Part shown: positions 35,715-44,945 of the stretch, one piece after another
Layout of the letters: the number at the start of each line of letters is the position of its first letter
Numbering within the stretch: the first letter of the stretch is position 1
Assembly (NCBI GenBank): GCA_009827225.1
Contig: WUAI01000011.1
Span: forward strand, 19,192 to 83,191
Length of the DNA stretch: 64,000 nucleotides
Direction: 5' to 3'
Source of the DNA: Flavobacteriaceae bacterium
GTDB lineage: Bacteria; Bacteroidota; Bacteroidia; Flavobacteriales; Flavobacteriaceae
Position numbers and translations under genes: made by a program
Notes under the pieces: generated by a model
Databases searched by the model: none
The model's input: the letters and a program-made list of their open reading frames with translations, nothing else
What the model was told of the DNA's origin: nothing

Positions 35715-36671
35715 TTAGTTGTTCATCGTAATAGAAGCAGCGGTACTATCCACCACGACTTCATTAGTTTCCTCAGCAGGCACTACCTCCGCTTCCGGGT
35801 CTACCCATATTTCCCCTTCGGGATCCTTAGGTTCAGCCGGGGTCGTCCCCTGGAAAGTAAGCAGGTAACTGGATACCTGTGCGATTTCACTTGGTTTCAA
35901 TTCAGATTTCCATGATACCATACCTTTTCCATCGCGTCCACCCTCCATGATGGTATTGAAGACGTTCTTGATTCCTCCACCTAAGATCCAATACTCATCG
36001 GTTAGGTTCGGACCAATACCTCCTCCACCATCAGCTTTATGACATGCCACACAGCTGGTATTGAAAATTGCCTTACCGGCACTTAAATCGGCCGCATCCG
36101 TAAGAAGTTCAACGGTATTCACATCCACCAGATCCTTTGCGGTTTTCTTGTACTCTTCGATCGCGAGACGAGCTTCATTCATCTCGATCTCGTATTCCTC
36201 GGTTTGTGTGGTTCCATCGAAAATATGGTACCGTGCCAGGTAAATAGCTGCGAAGATGATGGTAGCATAGAACCCATACACCCACCATGGTGGTAGCGTA
36301 TTGTCCAGTTCTTTTATTCCGTCATAATTATGATCCAGGATAATTTCTCCTTCTTCTTCCATGGGTCTTCCTCCTGCGAGTTTCTTATAAACCCTTTTGA
36401 TCCATCCGAATCTTTTTTCTTTTCGTTCGGCCTCTGCTTTCAAATAACGTGCCTGTCCTGCTTCATCTAATCCTCTCCACAGAATGCTTTTCAATGAAGC
36501 TGAAATGATTTCCACTGCGATGGCCAGTAAGAAGAGCATTCCCAGTACAGCCCATACGATCGGGTATTTAATGACAACTATTTCTTCACCCGGCGCCAGA
36601 GTATATTCCAGCAGCAGGTAAGCTACGGTCATAAAAAGTGTTACGCGTAAATAAGATGCTGCTGTGTTCAT
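35715..36671 (-). CDS. ccoP: cbb3 oxidase subunit III (CcoP), mono-haem form
   Basis: This 318-residue protein has two N-terminal membrane segments, a third after TLPPWWVYGFY (the CcoP signature) and a cytochrome c domain with a single haem motif CVACH near residue 205. Proteobacterial CcoP has two haems; only one is present here, as in other Bacteroidota. Methionine ligation is likely through the GMVSW segment. The start overlaps the ccoQ stop by 4 nt. An acidic, Pro-rich tail follows the haem domain. Confidence 0.95.
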   Translation of the reverse strand: MNTAASYLRVTLFMTVAYLLLEYTLAPGEEIVVIKYPIVWAVLGMLFLLAIAVEIISASLKSILWRGLDEAGQARYLKAEAERKEKRFGWIKRVYKKLAGGRPMEEEGEIILDHNYDGIKELDNTLPPWWVYGFYATIIFAAIYLARYHIFDGTTQTEEYEIEMNEARLAIEEYKKTAKDLVDVNTVELLTDAADLSAGKAIFNTSCVACHKADGGGGIGPNLTDEYWILGGGIKNVFNTIMEGGRDGKGMVSWKSELKPSEIAQVSSYLLTFQGTTPAEPKDPEGEIWVDPEAEVVPAEETNEVVVDSTAASITMNN

Positions 36672-36853
36672 AGGATTTCTTCTTTTGAGTTATCTAATGG
36701 AATATTGCTTACTTCTTTTATATGTTCCTTCTTGGCCGTAAAAACCCACCAGAAGAGGGCGACGAAAAAGATGAAAAAGATCAACAGCGAGATGATTGGA
36801 TACACCTCCACTCCGTCTATGTTTTCTAAATTTCCTTTGATGAATTTCAACAT
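36668..36853 (-). CDS. ccoQ: cbb3 oxidase subunit CcoQ-like
   Basis: This 61-residue protein has one membrane segment (about 20-41, ISLLIFFIFFVALFWWVF) and a charged tail. Its place between ccoNO and ccoP, with a 4-nt overlap at its end, identifies it as the CcoQ equivalent, which stabilises the oxidase complex. Confidence 0.88.
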   Translation of the reverse strand: MLKFIKGNLENIDGVEVYPIISLLIFFIFFVALFWWVFTAKKEHIKEVSNIPLDNSKEEIL

Positions 36854-36855
36854 GA

Positions 36856-39060
36856 CTATTTGGATTTAGTAGCTGAAGCTTCAGCTGTATTTTTAACTTT
36901 AATATCGGTTCCCAATCGCTGTAAGTAGGCGATCAACGCAACTACTTCACGATTTCTCATCTCTACGAACGGCTCACCATTGTCGGCCGCAAATTTCTTG
37001 TCGGCCTCATAGGTTTTGGCGAAGTCCGGATCGTTATACAGGTTTTGTTCTATCAAGGTACCCTGTTCATCCATCCATTCCTGAGCACGGTCGATCTCCT
37101 CCTGGGTATATGGAACCCCCAAAGTTACCATCGCTTCCATCTTAGCCTGTGTCATAGATTTATCGAGTTCGTTCCGAATTAGCCATTTATAGGATGGCAT
37201 GATGGAACCGGACGAGGTACTCTGGGGGTCATAAAAGTGGTTGAGATGCCAATTGTCTGAATACTTTCCACCTACTCTTAACAAATCGGGTCCGGTACGT
37301 TTACTACCCCATAAGAATGGATGATCGTACACATACTCTCCGGATTTAGAGTATTCACCATAACGTTCTACTTCACTTCGGAAAGGACGTATCATTTGAG
37401 AGTGACACGCATTACAACTTTCCCTAATATAAATGTCTCTACCCTCAAGTTCGAGCGGTGTATATGGTTTGACACTAGTTATTTTAGGAACATAATCGTC
37501 CACCATGAGTGAAGGAATAATCTGTACCATACCACCGATAAGAATCGCAATTGTTGCATATATAGTTAGCTTCACAGGCCTTCTTTCCAGCCAGGTGTGG
37601 TATCCTTCTTTAGCAGTTCTTCTCTTAGGAACTCTTTGCAATGGAACTGCTTCGGCCAATTCGTCGGTCACTTTTGAACCTTGAGCTACTGTTTTAGCAA
37701 TGTTATATAACAACATTAATGCACCTATAATAAATAGGGTTCCACCAATAGCTCTCATCCAATACATCGGGATAATCTCGCTTACCGTTTCGAGGAAGTT
37801 TCCATAGGTAAGGGTACCGTCCGGATTGAACTGCTTCCACATCGATGCCTGAACAAATCCTGCAACGTACATGGGAAGCGCATACATTATAATTCCTAAG
37901 GTTCCGATCCAGAAGTGCGCATTCGCCCACTTGGTAGACCATAAGCTTGTTTTAAATAATTTAGGAACCAACCAATAGATCATACCGAAGGTCAGGAATC
38001 CATTCCATGCCAGGGCTCCTACGTGAACGTGAGCAATTACCCAATCGCTAAAGTGAGCGATTGCATTTACGTTTTTCAGGGACAACATAGGTCCTTCGAA
38101 AGTGGCCATACCATATCCCGTAATCGCTACCACCATAAATTTAAGTACGGGGCTGGTTCGAACTTTATCCCATGCTCCTCTCAAGGTGAGAAGTCCGTTG
38201 ATCATACCTCCCCAACTTGGGGCGATCAACATCACAGAAAAGGCAACACCAAGGTTCTGAGCCCAATCAGGTAATGAAGAATACAACAAGTGGTGTGGCC
38301 CTGCCCAGATATAAATAAAGATCAGTGACCAGAAGTGAACAATCGAAAGTCGGTACGAATAGACCGGACGATTGGCCGCTTTAGGTACGAAATAGTACAT
38401 CAACCCAAGGAAAGGAGTTGTTAGGAAAAATGCTACGGCATTATGCCCGTACCACCATTGCACCAAAGCATCCTGCACTCCTGCGTAAAAAGAATAACTC
38501 TTCAAGGCACTTACCGGCAATTCGATGCTGTTCACAATGTGTAAAACGGCGACAGTTACAAACGTGGCCAGATAGAACCAAATGGCAACATACAAGTGTC
38601 GTTGGCGACGCTTTAATATGGTCCCGATCAGGTTAGCACCAAACGCTACCCAGATAATGGCGATTGCGATGTCGAACGGCCATTCCAGTTCTGCGTATTC
38701 CTTTGAAGTTGTATAACCGAGGGGTAAAGTAATGGCGGCCCCTACGATAATCGCCTGCCATCCCCAGAAATTCAGTTTACTTAAAAAGTTACTCCACATT
38801 CTCGCTTTTAAAAGGCGCTGCGTCGAGTAATAAACTCCTGCGAAAATGGCATTCCCCACAAACGCAAAAATCACCGCGTTGGTGTGTAAAGGACGTAAGC
38901 GGCCAAAACTGAGCCAGGAAATCCCGTCGGTTAGGTTGGGAAAGAGAAACATAAAAGCGAGCAATAGACCCACCAACATTCCAACGACTCCCCAAATAAT
39001 GGTCGCCCAAATGAAATTTTTAACGATTTTATTATCGTAGTAAAACTGTTGTAATTCCAT
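36856..39060 (-). CDS. ccoNO: Fused cbb3 cytochrome c oxidase subunits I and II (CcoN-CcoO)
   Basis: This 734-residue fusion has a CcoN domain in residues 1 to about 480, with 12 or more membrane segments. The haem/CuB histidines lie in RPLHTNAVIFAF, WWYGHNAVAFFL, GPHHLLYSSLP and IAHVHVGALAWNG. After a linker (RRTAKEGYHTWLERRP) and one more membrane segment, the CcoO part has a haem c site CNACHSQMIRPFRSE near residue 547. The fusion is usual in Bacteroidota. The enzyme reduces oxygen at high affinity, suited to microoxic growth. Confidence 0.97.
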   Translation of the reverse strand: MELQQFYYDNKIVKNFIWATIIWGVVGMLVGLLLAFMFLFPNLTDGISWLSFGRLRPLHTNAVIFAFVGNAIFAGVYYSTQRLLKARMWSNFLSKLNFWGWQAIIVGAAITLPLGYTTSKEYAELEWPFDIAIAIIWVAFGANLIGTILKRRQRHLYVAIWFYLATFVTVAVLHIVNSIELPVSALKSYSFYAGVQDALVQWWYGHNAVAFFLTTPFLGLMYYFVPKAANRPVYSYRLSIVHFWSLIFIYIWAGPHHLLYSSLPDWAQNLGVAFSVMLIAPSWGGMINGLLTLRGAWDKVRTSPVLKFMVVAITGYGMATFEGPMLSLKNVNAIAHFSDWVIAHVHVGALAWNGFLTFGMIYWLVPKLFKTSLWSTKWANAHFWIGTLGIIMYALPMYVAGFVQASMWKQFNPDGTLTYGNFLETVSEIIPMYWMRAIGGTLFIIGALMLLYNIAKTVAQGSKVTDELAEAVPLQRVPKRRTAKEGYHTWLERRPVKLTIYATIAILIGGMVQIIPSLMVDDYVPKITSVKPYTPLELEGRDIYIRESCNACHSQMIRPFRSEVERYGEYSKSGEYVYDHPFLWGSKRTGPDLLRVGGKYSDNWHLNHFYDPQSTSSGSIMPSYKWLIRNELDKSMTQAKMEAMVTLGVPYTQEEIDRAQEWMDEQGTLIEQNLYNDPDFAKTYEADKKFAADNGEPFVEMRNREVVALIAYLQRLGTDIKVKNTAEASATKSK

Positions 39061-39068
39061 AGTTGATT

Positions 39069-39278
39069 CTATTTCTGATTTAAATTGATTGGTTTATTAT
39101 CTGAGGGATCATCAGTTTCGGTTTCACTGATGTCCAATAGTTCATCTTCAAAAAGCATACGCACAGAAGGAGTATAGGTGTCGTCATATTGCCCTTTCCG
39201 TACTGAAACAATAAAGGCAATAAAAAAAACGATCGCTACACATACACTGATCGCTAAAAGCATATAAATGATACTCAT
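39069..39278 (-). CDS. ccoS: cbb3 oxidase maturation protein CcoS
   Basis: This 69-residue protein has one membrane segment (MSIIYMLLAISVCVAIVFFI) and the CcoS motif GQYDDTYTPSVRMLFED. It is needed for cofactor insertion into CcoN. It is the first gene after a strong predicted operator-promoter, and 8 nt separate it from ccoNO. Confidence 0.94.
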   Translation of the reverse strand: MSIIYMLLAISVCVAIVFFIAFIVSVRKGQYDDTYTPSVRMLFEDELLDISETETDDPSDNKPINLNQK

Positions 39279-39298
39279 ACCTTACCTGAATTCTGGGT

Positions 39299-39341
39299 TA
39301 AAAATATCCTCGTCTTCTTCGGAATAAAATGACATCGGTCA
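39299..39341 (-). promoter_or_regulatory. FixK/CRP-type operator and -7 element for ccoS-NO-Q-P-G-H
   Basis: Operator TGACATCGGTCA at 39330-39341, 23 nt spacer, then TATTTTTA on the minus strand (39306-39299). The predicted mRNA start is near 39294, 16 nt before the ccoS ATG. The operator lies in the 67-nt gap behind ccoI, so the oxidase genes can be induced apart from ccoI. Confidence 0.75.
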
Positions 39342-39345
39342 GCTT

Positions 39346-41760
39346 TTATGATTTAATTTTAGCATTCAATTTCCTGCTTACTACTTGTGTAAAGATTGTG
39401 GTGAAAACCACAATACTTATAGAACTCAATGGCATGAGAATAGCTGCCACAACAGGTTCTAAATGTCCTGTGACGGCAAATCCCAAACCGATCAAGTTAT
39501 ATAGTAAAGACAAAAGAAAACTCCATTTGATAATCGAGATTCCCTTGCTCGATAATTTCAGAAAACGGGTAATATCTTTAAACCTTGATGCATCGAGAAT
39601 TCCATCACAGGCGGGTGAAAACACGTTGATGTCTTCGGAAATTACCAACCCCACATCACTCTGAGCCAATGCCCCGGCATCATTCAACCCATCACCGATC
39701 ATCATTACCTTGTGACCATTTTGTTGCAAACGCTTTACGAACACAAGTTTATCATCCGGTTTGTGATTGAAATGCAGGGAAACGCTTTCGGGTAGCCGAG
39801 TGGTGAGGTATTCTTTCTCCCCTTCATTATCTCCGGAGAGGACTGCAAGTCTATGGGTAGCAGAAAGGTTTTCAAATATTTCATCGATCCCTTTTCGGTA
39901 TGAATTCTGAAAGAGGTAATACCCCTTGTATTCGTCATTACTCGTAATATGCACCTCGGTCCTGTTCAGATCTTTTTCAGGCCCTTTTCCGGCCTCACGA
40001 TCCGACACATAGGTATACGATCCTACTTTGATATCCTGCCCTTTATACGACGCCTGTATTCCTTTACCTACTTTTTCCTCAAATTCATCAAGGGTAAGGA
40101 TTTGCTCGGCATGAAGCATTTCATATAAAGAACGACTCAATGGATGATTGGAGGCGCGTAAGGTTGAATTCAACAATAATTCCTCCTCTGCACTCAGGGC
40201 GATACCGTTATAGGTAATGGTATTTTTATGGTGAGTTGTAAGCGTTCCTGTTTTATCAAAAATGACAGTATCCACCGCTGCCAGGCGCTCAATAGTTTGC
40301 GCCTCTTTGAGATAGAGCTTGTTCCTTCCAAAAATCCGAAGCAGATTTCCTAATGTAAATGGTGCGGCTAATGCGATGGCACATGGGCAAGCCACAATAA
40401 GAACTGCGGTAAAGACATTGAACGCCTTGGAAGGATCCAGGTAGAGCCAAATAATTGTGGTGATAATCGCGATGCTTAATACCGCAATGGTAAAATGTTT
40501 GCTGATGCTGTTGGTGAGATTCTGAAATCTACCCTTACCCTCTTTGCTGAAAACTTCATTACTCCAAAGTTGAGTGAGGTAACTTTGTTCCACTACTTTA
40601 ATCACCTCTACTTCAATACTACCGGTTTTTTGTCGGCCACCAGCGTATATTTTTTCACCGGACTCTTTAATTACCGGTATGGCTTCACCAGTAACGAAAC
40701 TATAGTCGATCAGGGCATCTCCTTTCAGTAAGATACAGTCGGCTGGAATAATCTCTTCATTTCTTATTAGAATATGATCTCCCTGTTTCAGATCATAAAT
40801 CTGCACCTGCTCTTCCTCTACCGGTTGATAGATGCCCTTTCTGTTAATTCGGGTAACCGCCATGGGGAAATACGATTTATAGTCACGTTCGAACGACAGG
40901 AATGCGTAGGTTTTTTGCTGAAAGAACTTTCCTAGTAACAAGAAAAACACGAGTCCGTTGAGACTATCAAAAAATCCTGATCCCCAATCAAAAACTATGT
41001 CGATCGTACTTCGAATGAACAGGGTGGCAATCCCCAATGCAATCGGAACATCGATATTTAAAATCTTTGATTGTAAGCCTTTATATGCCGAAATGAAGTA
41101 ACCGCTACCAGAGTAGAATACCACCGGCAATGAAAAGGCAAACATCAACCATCGGAACAAATGCTTGAATCGCTCCAGCCAAAATTCATTCACTTCAAAA
41201 TATTCAGGAAATGACAGGAACATCACATTTCCAAAAGCAAAACCAGCAACCCCCAATTTGTATATCAGAGATCTGTCAATATGTTTCGGTTTCTTAGAGA
41301 AGTCTTCCAGACTGATATTGGGTTCGTATCCAATACGGGATAACAAGATGACCAGTTCTTTGAGGGAGATATTTTCCGAAGAAAAGGTGATTCGAATCGT
41401 CTTTTCCGGGAAATTTACCAGGGAGGACTTAATCGCCGAAATTAACCGCGATAGATTTTCAAGAACCCAGATACATGAGCTACAATGCATGCTGGGAACA
41501 AGGAAATTAACTACACTGGTGCTGCCTTCATCAAACTCCAGAAGTTTGGCGACGATATCCGGATTCTCCAGATAATCGAATTTGCCATCGGTTAATTCCG
41601 GCGAGATCCCGGGTGTGTTCTCAAGGTCGTAGTAATAATCGAGATCGTTCGTGCTGAAGATCTCATAAACGGTTTTACATCCATTGCAGCAAAATGACTT
41701 TTCCTCAAACACGATGGTTTGTGTGTCACAGGAATCTCCGCAATGAAAACAAAGTTGCAT
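39346..41760 (-). CDS. ccoI: Copper-translocating P1B-type ATPase for cbb3 oxidase (CcoI/FixI)
   Basis: This 804-residue inner-membrane ATPase supplies copper for CcoN. An N-terminal Cys cluster (CFHCGDSC and CCNGCKTV) is followed by a heavy-metal-associated domain with MHCSSC and by eight membrane segments with the CPC motif in VACPCAIALAAP. Then come the phosphorylation site DKTGTLTTH and the hinge GDGLNDAGALAQSDVG. Divergent from the USP gene at 41922, it has its own operator. Confidence 0.95.
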   Translation of the reverse strand: MQLCFHCGDSCDTQTIVFEEKSFCCNGCKTVYEIFSTNDLDYYYDLENTPGISPELTDGKFDYLENPDIVAKLLEFDEGSTSVVNFLVPSMHCSSCIWVLENLSRLISAIKSSLVNFPEKTIRITFSSENISLKELVILLSRIGYEPNISLEDFSKKPKHIDRSLIYKLGVAGFAFGNVMFLSFPEYFEVNEFWLERFKHLFRWLMFAFSLPVVFYSGSGYFISAYKGLQSKILNIDVPIALGIATLFIRSTIDIVFDWGSGFFDSLNGLVFFLLLGKFFQQKTYAFLSFERDYKSYFPMAVTRINRKGIYQPVEEEQVQIYDLKQGDHILIRNEEIIPADCILLKGDALIDYSFVTGEAIPVIKESGEKIYAGGRQKTGSIEVEVIKVVEQSYLTQLWSNEVFSKEGKGRFQNLTNSISKHFTIAVLSIAIITTIIWLYLDPSKAFNVFTAVLIVACPCAIALAAPFTLGNLLRIFGRNKLYLKEAQTIERLAAVDTVIFDKTGTLTTHHKNTITYNGIALSAEEELLLNSTLRASNHPLSRSLYEMLHAEQILTLDEFEEKVGKGIQASYKGQDIKVGSYTYVSDREAGKGPEKDLNRTEVHITSNDEYKGYYLFQNSYRKGIDEIFENLSATHRLAVLSGDNEGEKEYLTTRLPESVSLHFNHKPDDKLVFVKRLQQNGHKVMMIGDGLNDAGALAQSDVGLVISEDINVFSPACDGILDASRFKDITRFLKLSSKGISIIKWSFLLSLLYNLIGLGFAVTGHLEPVVAAILMPLSSISIVVFTTIFTQVVSRKLNAKIKS

Positions 41761-41786
41761 AAATTAATTTGCTCAAATACCTTGTG

Positions 41787-41829
41787 CAAAGGTGAAGAGG
41801 GGAGCAAACATAAAACATGATAAAAGTCA
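41787..41829 (-). promoter_or_regulatory. FixK/CRP-type operator and -7 element for ccoI
   Basis: Operator TGATAAAAGTCA at 41818-41829, 23 nt spacer, then CACCTTTG on the minus strand (41794-41787). A better-looking TATGTTTG at 41805-41812 lies too close to the operator for class II activation and may be a separate basal promoter. Confidence 0.65.
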
Positions 41830-41858
41830 GTTTCACTCGAATATTTCAGCCCCAATGC

Positions 41859-41901
41859 TGACAATTATCATAGTATTCAAATAACATGACTTCTAGCTTT
41901 G
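41859..41901 (+). promoter_or_regulatory. FixK/CRP-type operator and -7 element for the USP gene at 41922
   Basis: Operator TGACAATTATCA at 41859-41870, 23 nt spacer, then TAGCTTTG at 41894-41901, a perfect -7 element. The predicted mRNA start is 41906. This rules out the in-frame ATG at 41886 as the start of translation. Confidence 0.78.
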
Positions 41902-41921
41902 TCCTAACAAACTTGAAGATT

Positions 41922-42752
41922 ATGAGAAATATCTTATTACCAACCGACTTCTCCGAAAATTCACGCAATGCCATGGAGTATGCATTAGAGATGCTGCACG
42001 GGCAGGATTGCAACTTTAGCATTTTAAACGTTCAGACTACTGGAGAGTTTGTCTTGGATGATTTTTACGCTGCTTCAGCAAATGCTTCTGTTCACCAGGC
42101 AATATTGAGTGATAACAAGAAAAAACTGAAAGAATTCATCACCAGCTTTGAGGAAAAGTATCAGAACGAAAATTTTGAATTCCACTCATTCGTGGATTAT
42201 GACGCATTTACCGATGCCATCCAGCAAATAGTGAATTCTCAGGATATCGATTTGATCATCATGGGTTCCAACGGGGCCACCGATGCCAGCGAGGTCCTTT
42301 TTGGAAGTCATACGCTGAAAGTGATCCGAAATGTAAATTGCCCTGTACTTATCATCCCGGAAGACTACAAGTTTTCGGGCATGAAATCCGTGTTGTTTAC
42401 GGCAAATACATGTAAGGATCTGAAGCACGAATCCGCCAAACCGATTAAGGATTTACTCGACAACTTTGATCCCGAATTGCATTTATTGAAAATAAAGAAA
42501 GCCGCTAATGGCCCTACACATCAGTGCACCTCTTGCCTGGTGGATGTATTACAGGACATTGAGTATACATCACATACCGTGCGTGGGATTCCATTGCCTA
42601 TGGCTGTGGACGCTTTTGTACAACTCAATACGGTAGATCTGCACGCCACTTTCGTGGAACGCGAATCTTTCATGGATCGATTCTTATTTGGATCGGAAAC
42701 CAGCAAATTAAGTTATGCCACGCGAGTTCCATTGCTGGTAATGCACAAATAG
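41922..42752 (+). CDS. Universal stress protein, two UspA domains
   Basis: This 276-residue cytoplasmic protein begins MRNILLPTDFSENSRNAMEY, the standard USP start. Domain 1 (about 1-145) keeps the ATP-binding loop GSNGATDASEVLFGS. Domain 2 (about 148-276) has lost it and reads ERESFMDRFLFGS instead. The start at 41922 is chosen from the USP N-terminus and from the promoter at 41894-41901. The gene is divergent from ccoI, both with operators, and convergent with ldhA 1 nt away. USPs of this kind are induced by hypoxia and energy stress; the molecular target is unknown. Confidence 0.93.
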   Translation: MRNILLPTDFSENSRNAMEYALEMLHGQDCNFSILNVQTTGEFVLDDFYAASANASVHQAILSDNKKKLKEFITSFEEKYQNENFEFHSFVDYDAFTDAIQQIVNSQDIDLIIMGSNGATDASEVLFGSHTLKVIRNVNCPVLIIPEDYKFSGMKSVLFTANTCKDLKHESAKPIKDLLDNFDPELHLLKIKKAANGPTHQCTSCLVDVLQDIEYTSHTVRGIPLPMAVDAFVQLNTVDLHATFVERESFMDRFLFGSETSKLSYATRVPLLVMHK

Positions 42753-42753
42753 A

Positions 42754-43746
42754 TTAGTTCAGTTCATTCTCCACATCCATTCCAACTTCCCAACGGGTAA
42801 AATTGTGCATGGTTGTATCTGCAATTTTTGCAATGGCTTCTTCAGTAACGAACGCCTGGTGCGGCGTGAGGACTACTTTCGGGTGATCGATGAGTTCCTG
42901 CAGTAGCGGGTCATCAAGTTTTTCTTTTTCAGAATGATCATAGAAAAACACCCCGTGTTCTTTTTCATACACGTCGGCAGCGTAGCCTTTTATCTTACCT
43001 CCATCCAGGGCATCCAATATGTCCCTGGTATTTACAATAGCACCCCGCGCGATATTTACAATTACAGAATTTGGTCGTGCCGATTGCAACAATTTTTTGT
43101 CAAACATATGATGAGTTTCGGAATTAAGAGGCACACTAATAAAAAGTACATCGCTGCGTTCTATCAAGCCTTTTAAGGAGGTATATTGAATCCCATAATT
43201 TCGAGCAAGCTCTTTATTCAAAACTAAATCATGACCCCATATTTCACATCCAAAACCGTGCATGATCTTGGTGATCACACTACCGATACGTCCAGTCCCT
43301 AATACACCCACGTTTTTTTGATACAGGTCAAACCCCATAAGATTCCCCAAGAGGAAATTGTATTGTTTAATTTGTTGATGAGAAGTGAGCAATTTACGAT
43401 TGAGAGCCATCAGCAATGCAACCGCATGTTCGGCGATGGCATGAGGAGAATATTTCGGCACATGGGCCACTTTAATTCCCAATTTTCTGGCCATAAAAAG
43501 GTTGATATTGTCATAGCCCGTAGATCTCAGGCTAATAAATTTGACCCCAAAATCTTTGAGCTTCTCCAACACCACGGAACTGGCGTCGTCTGCCGAAAAA
43601 ATGGAAATCCCATCATAACCAAGCGCCTTCATGGCCGTATGGGTTGTTAAACGTTCCGGAATGAAGGTAATATCATGTTTCTGGTTATTGGATTTTTCCA
43701 AAAACGGAATCTCAAAATCCTTGGCGCTATAGAACAATATTTTCAT
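42754..43746 (-). CDS. ldhA: D-lactate dehydrogenase (fermentative LdhA type)
   Basis: This 330-residue NAD-dependent D-2-hydroxyacid dehydrogenase has the dinucleotide motif GTGRIG (150-155). The catalytic Arg234 (NIARGAIV), Glu263 (DVYEKE) and His296 (TPHQAF) are all present. The stretch VYEKEHGVFFYDHS and the N-terminal MKILFYSAKDFE match the E. coli LdhA subgroup. It would reduce pyruvate to D-lactate and so regenerate NAD+ when respiration is limited. It is the last gene of a three-gene cluster downstream of hsp20. No operator of its own is visible. Confidence 0.88.
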   Translation of the reverse strand: MKILFYSAKDFEIPFLEKSNNQKHDITFIPERLTTHTAMKALGYDGISIFSADDASSVVLEKLKDFGVKFISLRSTGYDNINLFMARKLGIKVAHVPKYSPHAIAEHAVALLMALNRKLLTSHQQIKQYNFLLGNLMGFDLYQKNVGVLGTGRIGSVITKIMHGFGCEIWGHDLVLNKELARNYGIQYTSLKGLIERSDVLFISVPLNSETHHMFDKKLLQSARPNSVIVNIARGAIVNTRDILDALDGGKIKGYAADVYEKEHGVFFYDHSEKEKLDDPLLQELIDHPKVVLTPHQAFVTEEAIAKIADTTMHNFTRWEVGMDVENELN

Positions 43747-43773
43747 CGACTCGAGATTTGAATAGGGAGCATT

Positions 43774-44412
43774 TTATATATCCAGAATTAATAGTTGTTT
43801 ATTCTCCAGAGTACTCAATAAGGTTTTCACGTAATCCCGGATACTTTTAGAGCGGTTGTCATTTTCTACGATATCAATATTTCCGCTCCAAATCAATTCT
43901 CGTTCTTTATCCGGACAAATACAGTATAGGTTCGTCTCCGCGTGATAAAGCTTATACGACTGGTAGGCCAACTTGGTATTGAAAGCACCTTGTGATTCAA
44001 AATAGTCCTCTTTAAAGCTGTTGAATGTATCATTGAAGTCCCTTATTTCCTGAACCGCACTTACCTTATCCTCCACACCAGTTACTTTTGAAAACAAAAT
44101 GGCGTCGAAACCTGCTTCCAGCAATTGTTGCTCGATCTCATCCAATTCGTCTTCGGTTTTCTTTTCATCGGTAAAAGACGTTTCAAAAAAATCGATACTT
44201 CTAACAGCGGCCACATCGTTCTTTTCCAGTTGTTGTGTTAACTGGGTTTCAAATTCCTTACGCAATCCAAGGTCTTCTGCCATACCGATGACTAATACTT
44301 TGTTTGAATAGAAATCGGCGGTATCCGGGCTTTTCCAGTCATTCACCAATTTACTGGATGAACAAGAACTAAGAAGACCGGCGATAATTGTAACTAAGAT
44401 GATTGATCTCAT
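43774..44412 (-). CDS. Predicted lipoprotein of unknown function in the stress island
   Basis: This 212-residue protein has a type II signal (LLSSC-S) followed by SSKLVNDWKSPD, a beginning often seen in small DUF4136-like lipoproteins. A Rossmann-like stretch (VLVIGMAEDLGLR) and an acidic helical middle (FTDEKKTEDELDEIEQQL) come next. The C-terminal part includes LYCICPDKERELIWSG. I cannot assign a function. It lies 27 nt upstream of ldhA and 29 nt downstream of the coiled-coil gene. Confidence 0.75.
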   Translation of the reverse strand: MRSIILVTIIAGLLSSCSSSKLVNDWKSPDTADFYSNKVLVIGMAEDLGLRKEFETQLTQQLEKNDVAAVRSIDFFETSFTDEKKTEDELDEIEQQLLEAGFDAILFSKVTGVEDKVSAVQEIRDFNDTFNSFKEDYFESQGAFNTKLAYQSYKLYHAETNLYCICPDKERELIWSGNIDIVENDNRSKSIRDYVKTLLSTLENKQLLILDI

Positions 44413-44441
44413 AATAAATAGGTTAAGGATTGATGATAGGA

Positions 44442-44885
44442 TTAATTAAGAAGTCTTTTTTGTTTTTGAGCTTTCATGATACGTTTGATAAGCATGAAAA
44501 TCTCTTTTTTAGTTTTTCTGAAATCGGACTCATAAGAAAGTACTTTGATCTTCAATGCGTGGTGTTCAACTTTGAAGGCCTTCTCTTCCTGAATCTGATC
44601 TTCTCCGTCCACCAGAATTTCCATCTTATTGGAATGCGCAGCCACCTCTTTGAGGAGTTCTTTTAATACTTTGTCCTCCTTCGAAAGTTCTGTGATAACC
44701 CTGAAGCTCTTTTTATAAATCTCCCCGGAGATAAGATTCAAGGTATAGTTTTCTATCAATGAATTGAGAAACTGAATCTCGTCTTTGATGAAACGCAATT
44801 CACTTAGCCAATTCAAGGTTTCCTGGTGAAGTTCTTCCGGACTGCTCCATTCAACAAACTTATAATGAGGATGAATATTTTTCAT
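44442..44885 (-). CDS. Small helical (coiled-coil) cytoplasmic protein
   Basis: The protein has 147 residues, almost wholly alpha-helical by composition, with a basic end (KRIMKAQKQKRLLN). There is no signal peptide or membrane segment. I do not recognise a family. It starts just behind the hsp20 terminator, and no promoter element of its own was clear, so some read-through from hsp20 is possible. The cluster context suggests a stress role. Confidence 0.7.
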   Translation of the reverse strand: MKNIHPHYKFVEWSSPEELHQETLNWLSELRFIKDEIQFLNSLIENYTLNLISGEIYKKSFRVITELSKEDKVLKELLKEVAAHSNKMEILVDGEDQIQEEKAFKVEHHALKIKVLSYESDFRKTKKEIFMLIKRIMKAQKQKRLLN

Positions 44886-44906
44886 GGTTTCAGAGTTTAA
44901 ACAAAA

Positions 44907-44935
44907 GGGCGGGATTTTAATCGTAATTCCCGCCC
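44907..44935 (-). terminator. Intrinsic terminator of hsp20
   Basis: An 8-bp G/C-rich stem (GGGCGGGA/TCCCGCCC) with a 13-nt loop is followed on the minus strand by TTTTGTTT. It lies between hsp20 and the coiled-coil gene. Confidence 0.75.
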
Positions 44936-44945
44936 TGATGGTGAG

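Noticed and set aside
41805..41812. Minus-strand TATGTTTG as the activated ccoI promoter
   Set aside because: It is a good -7 sequence but stands only 5 nt from the operator, where a bound activator would block polymerase. The CACCTTTG at 41787-41794 has the spacing seen at all other sites.
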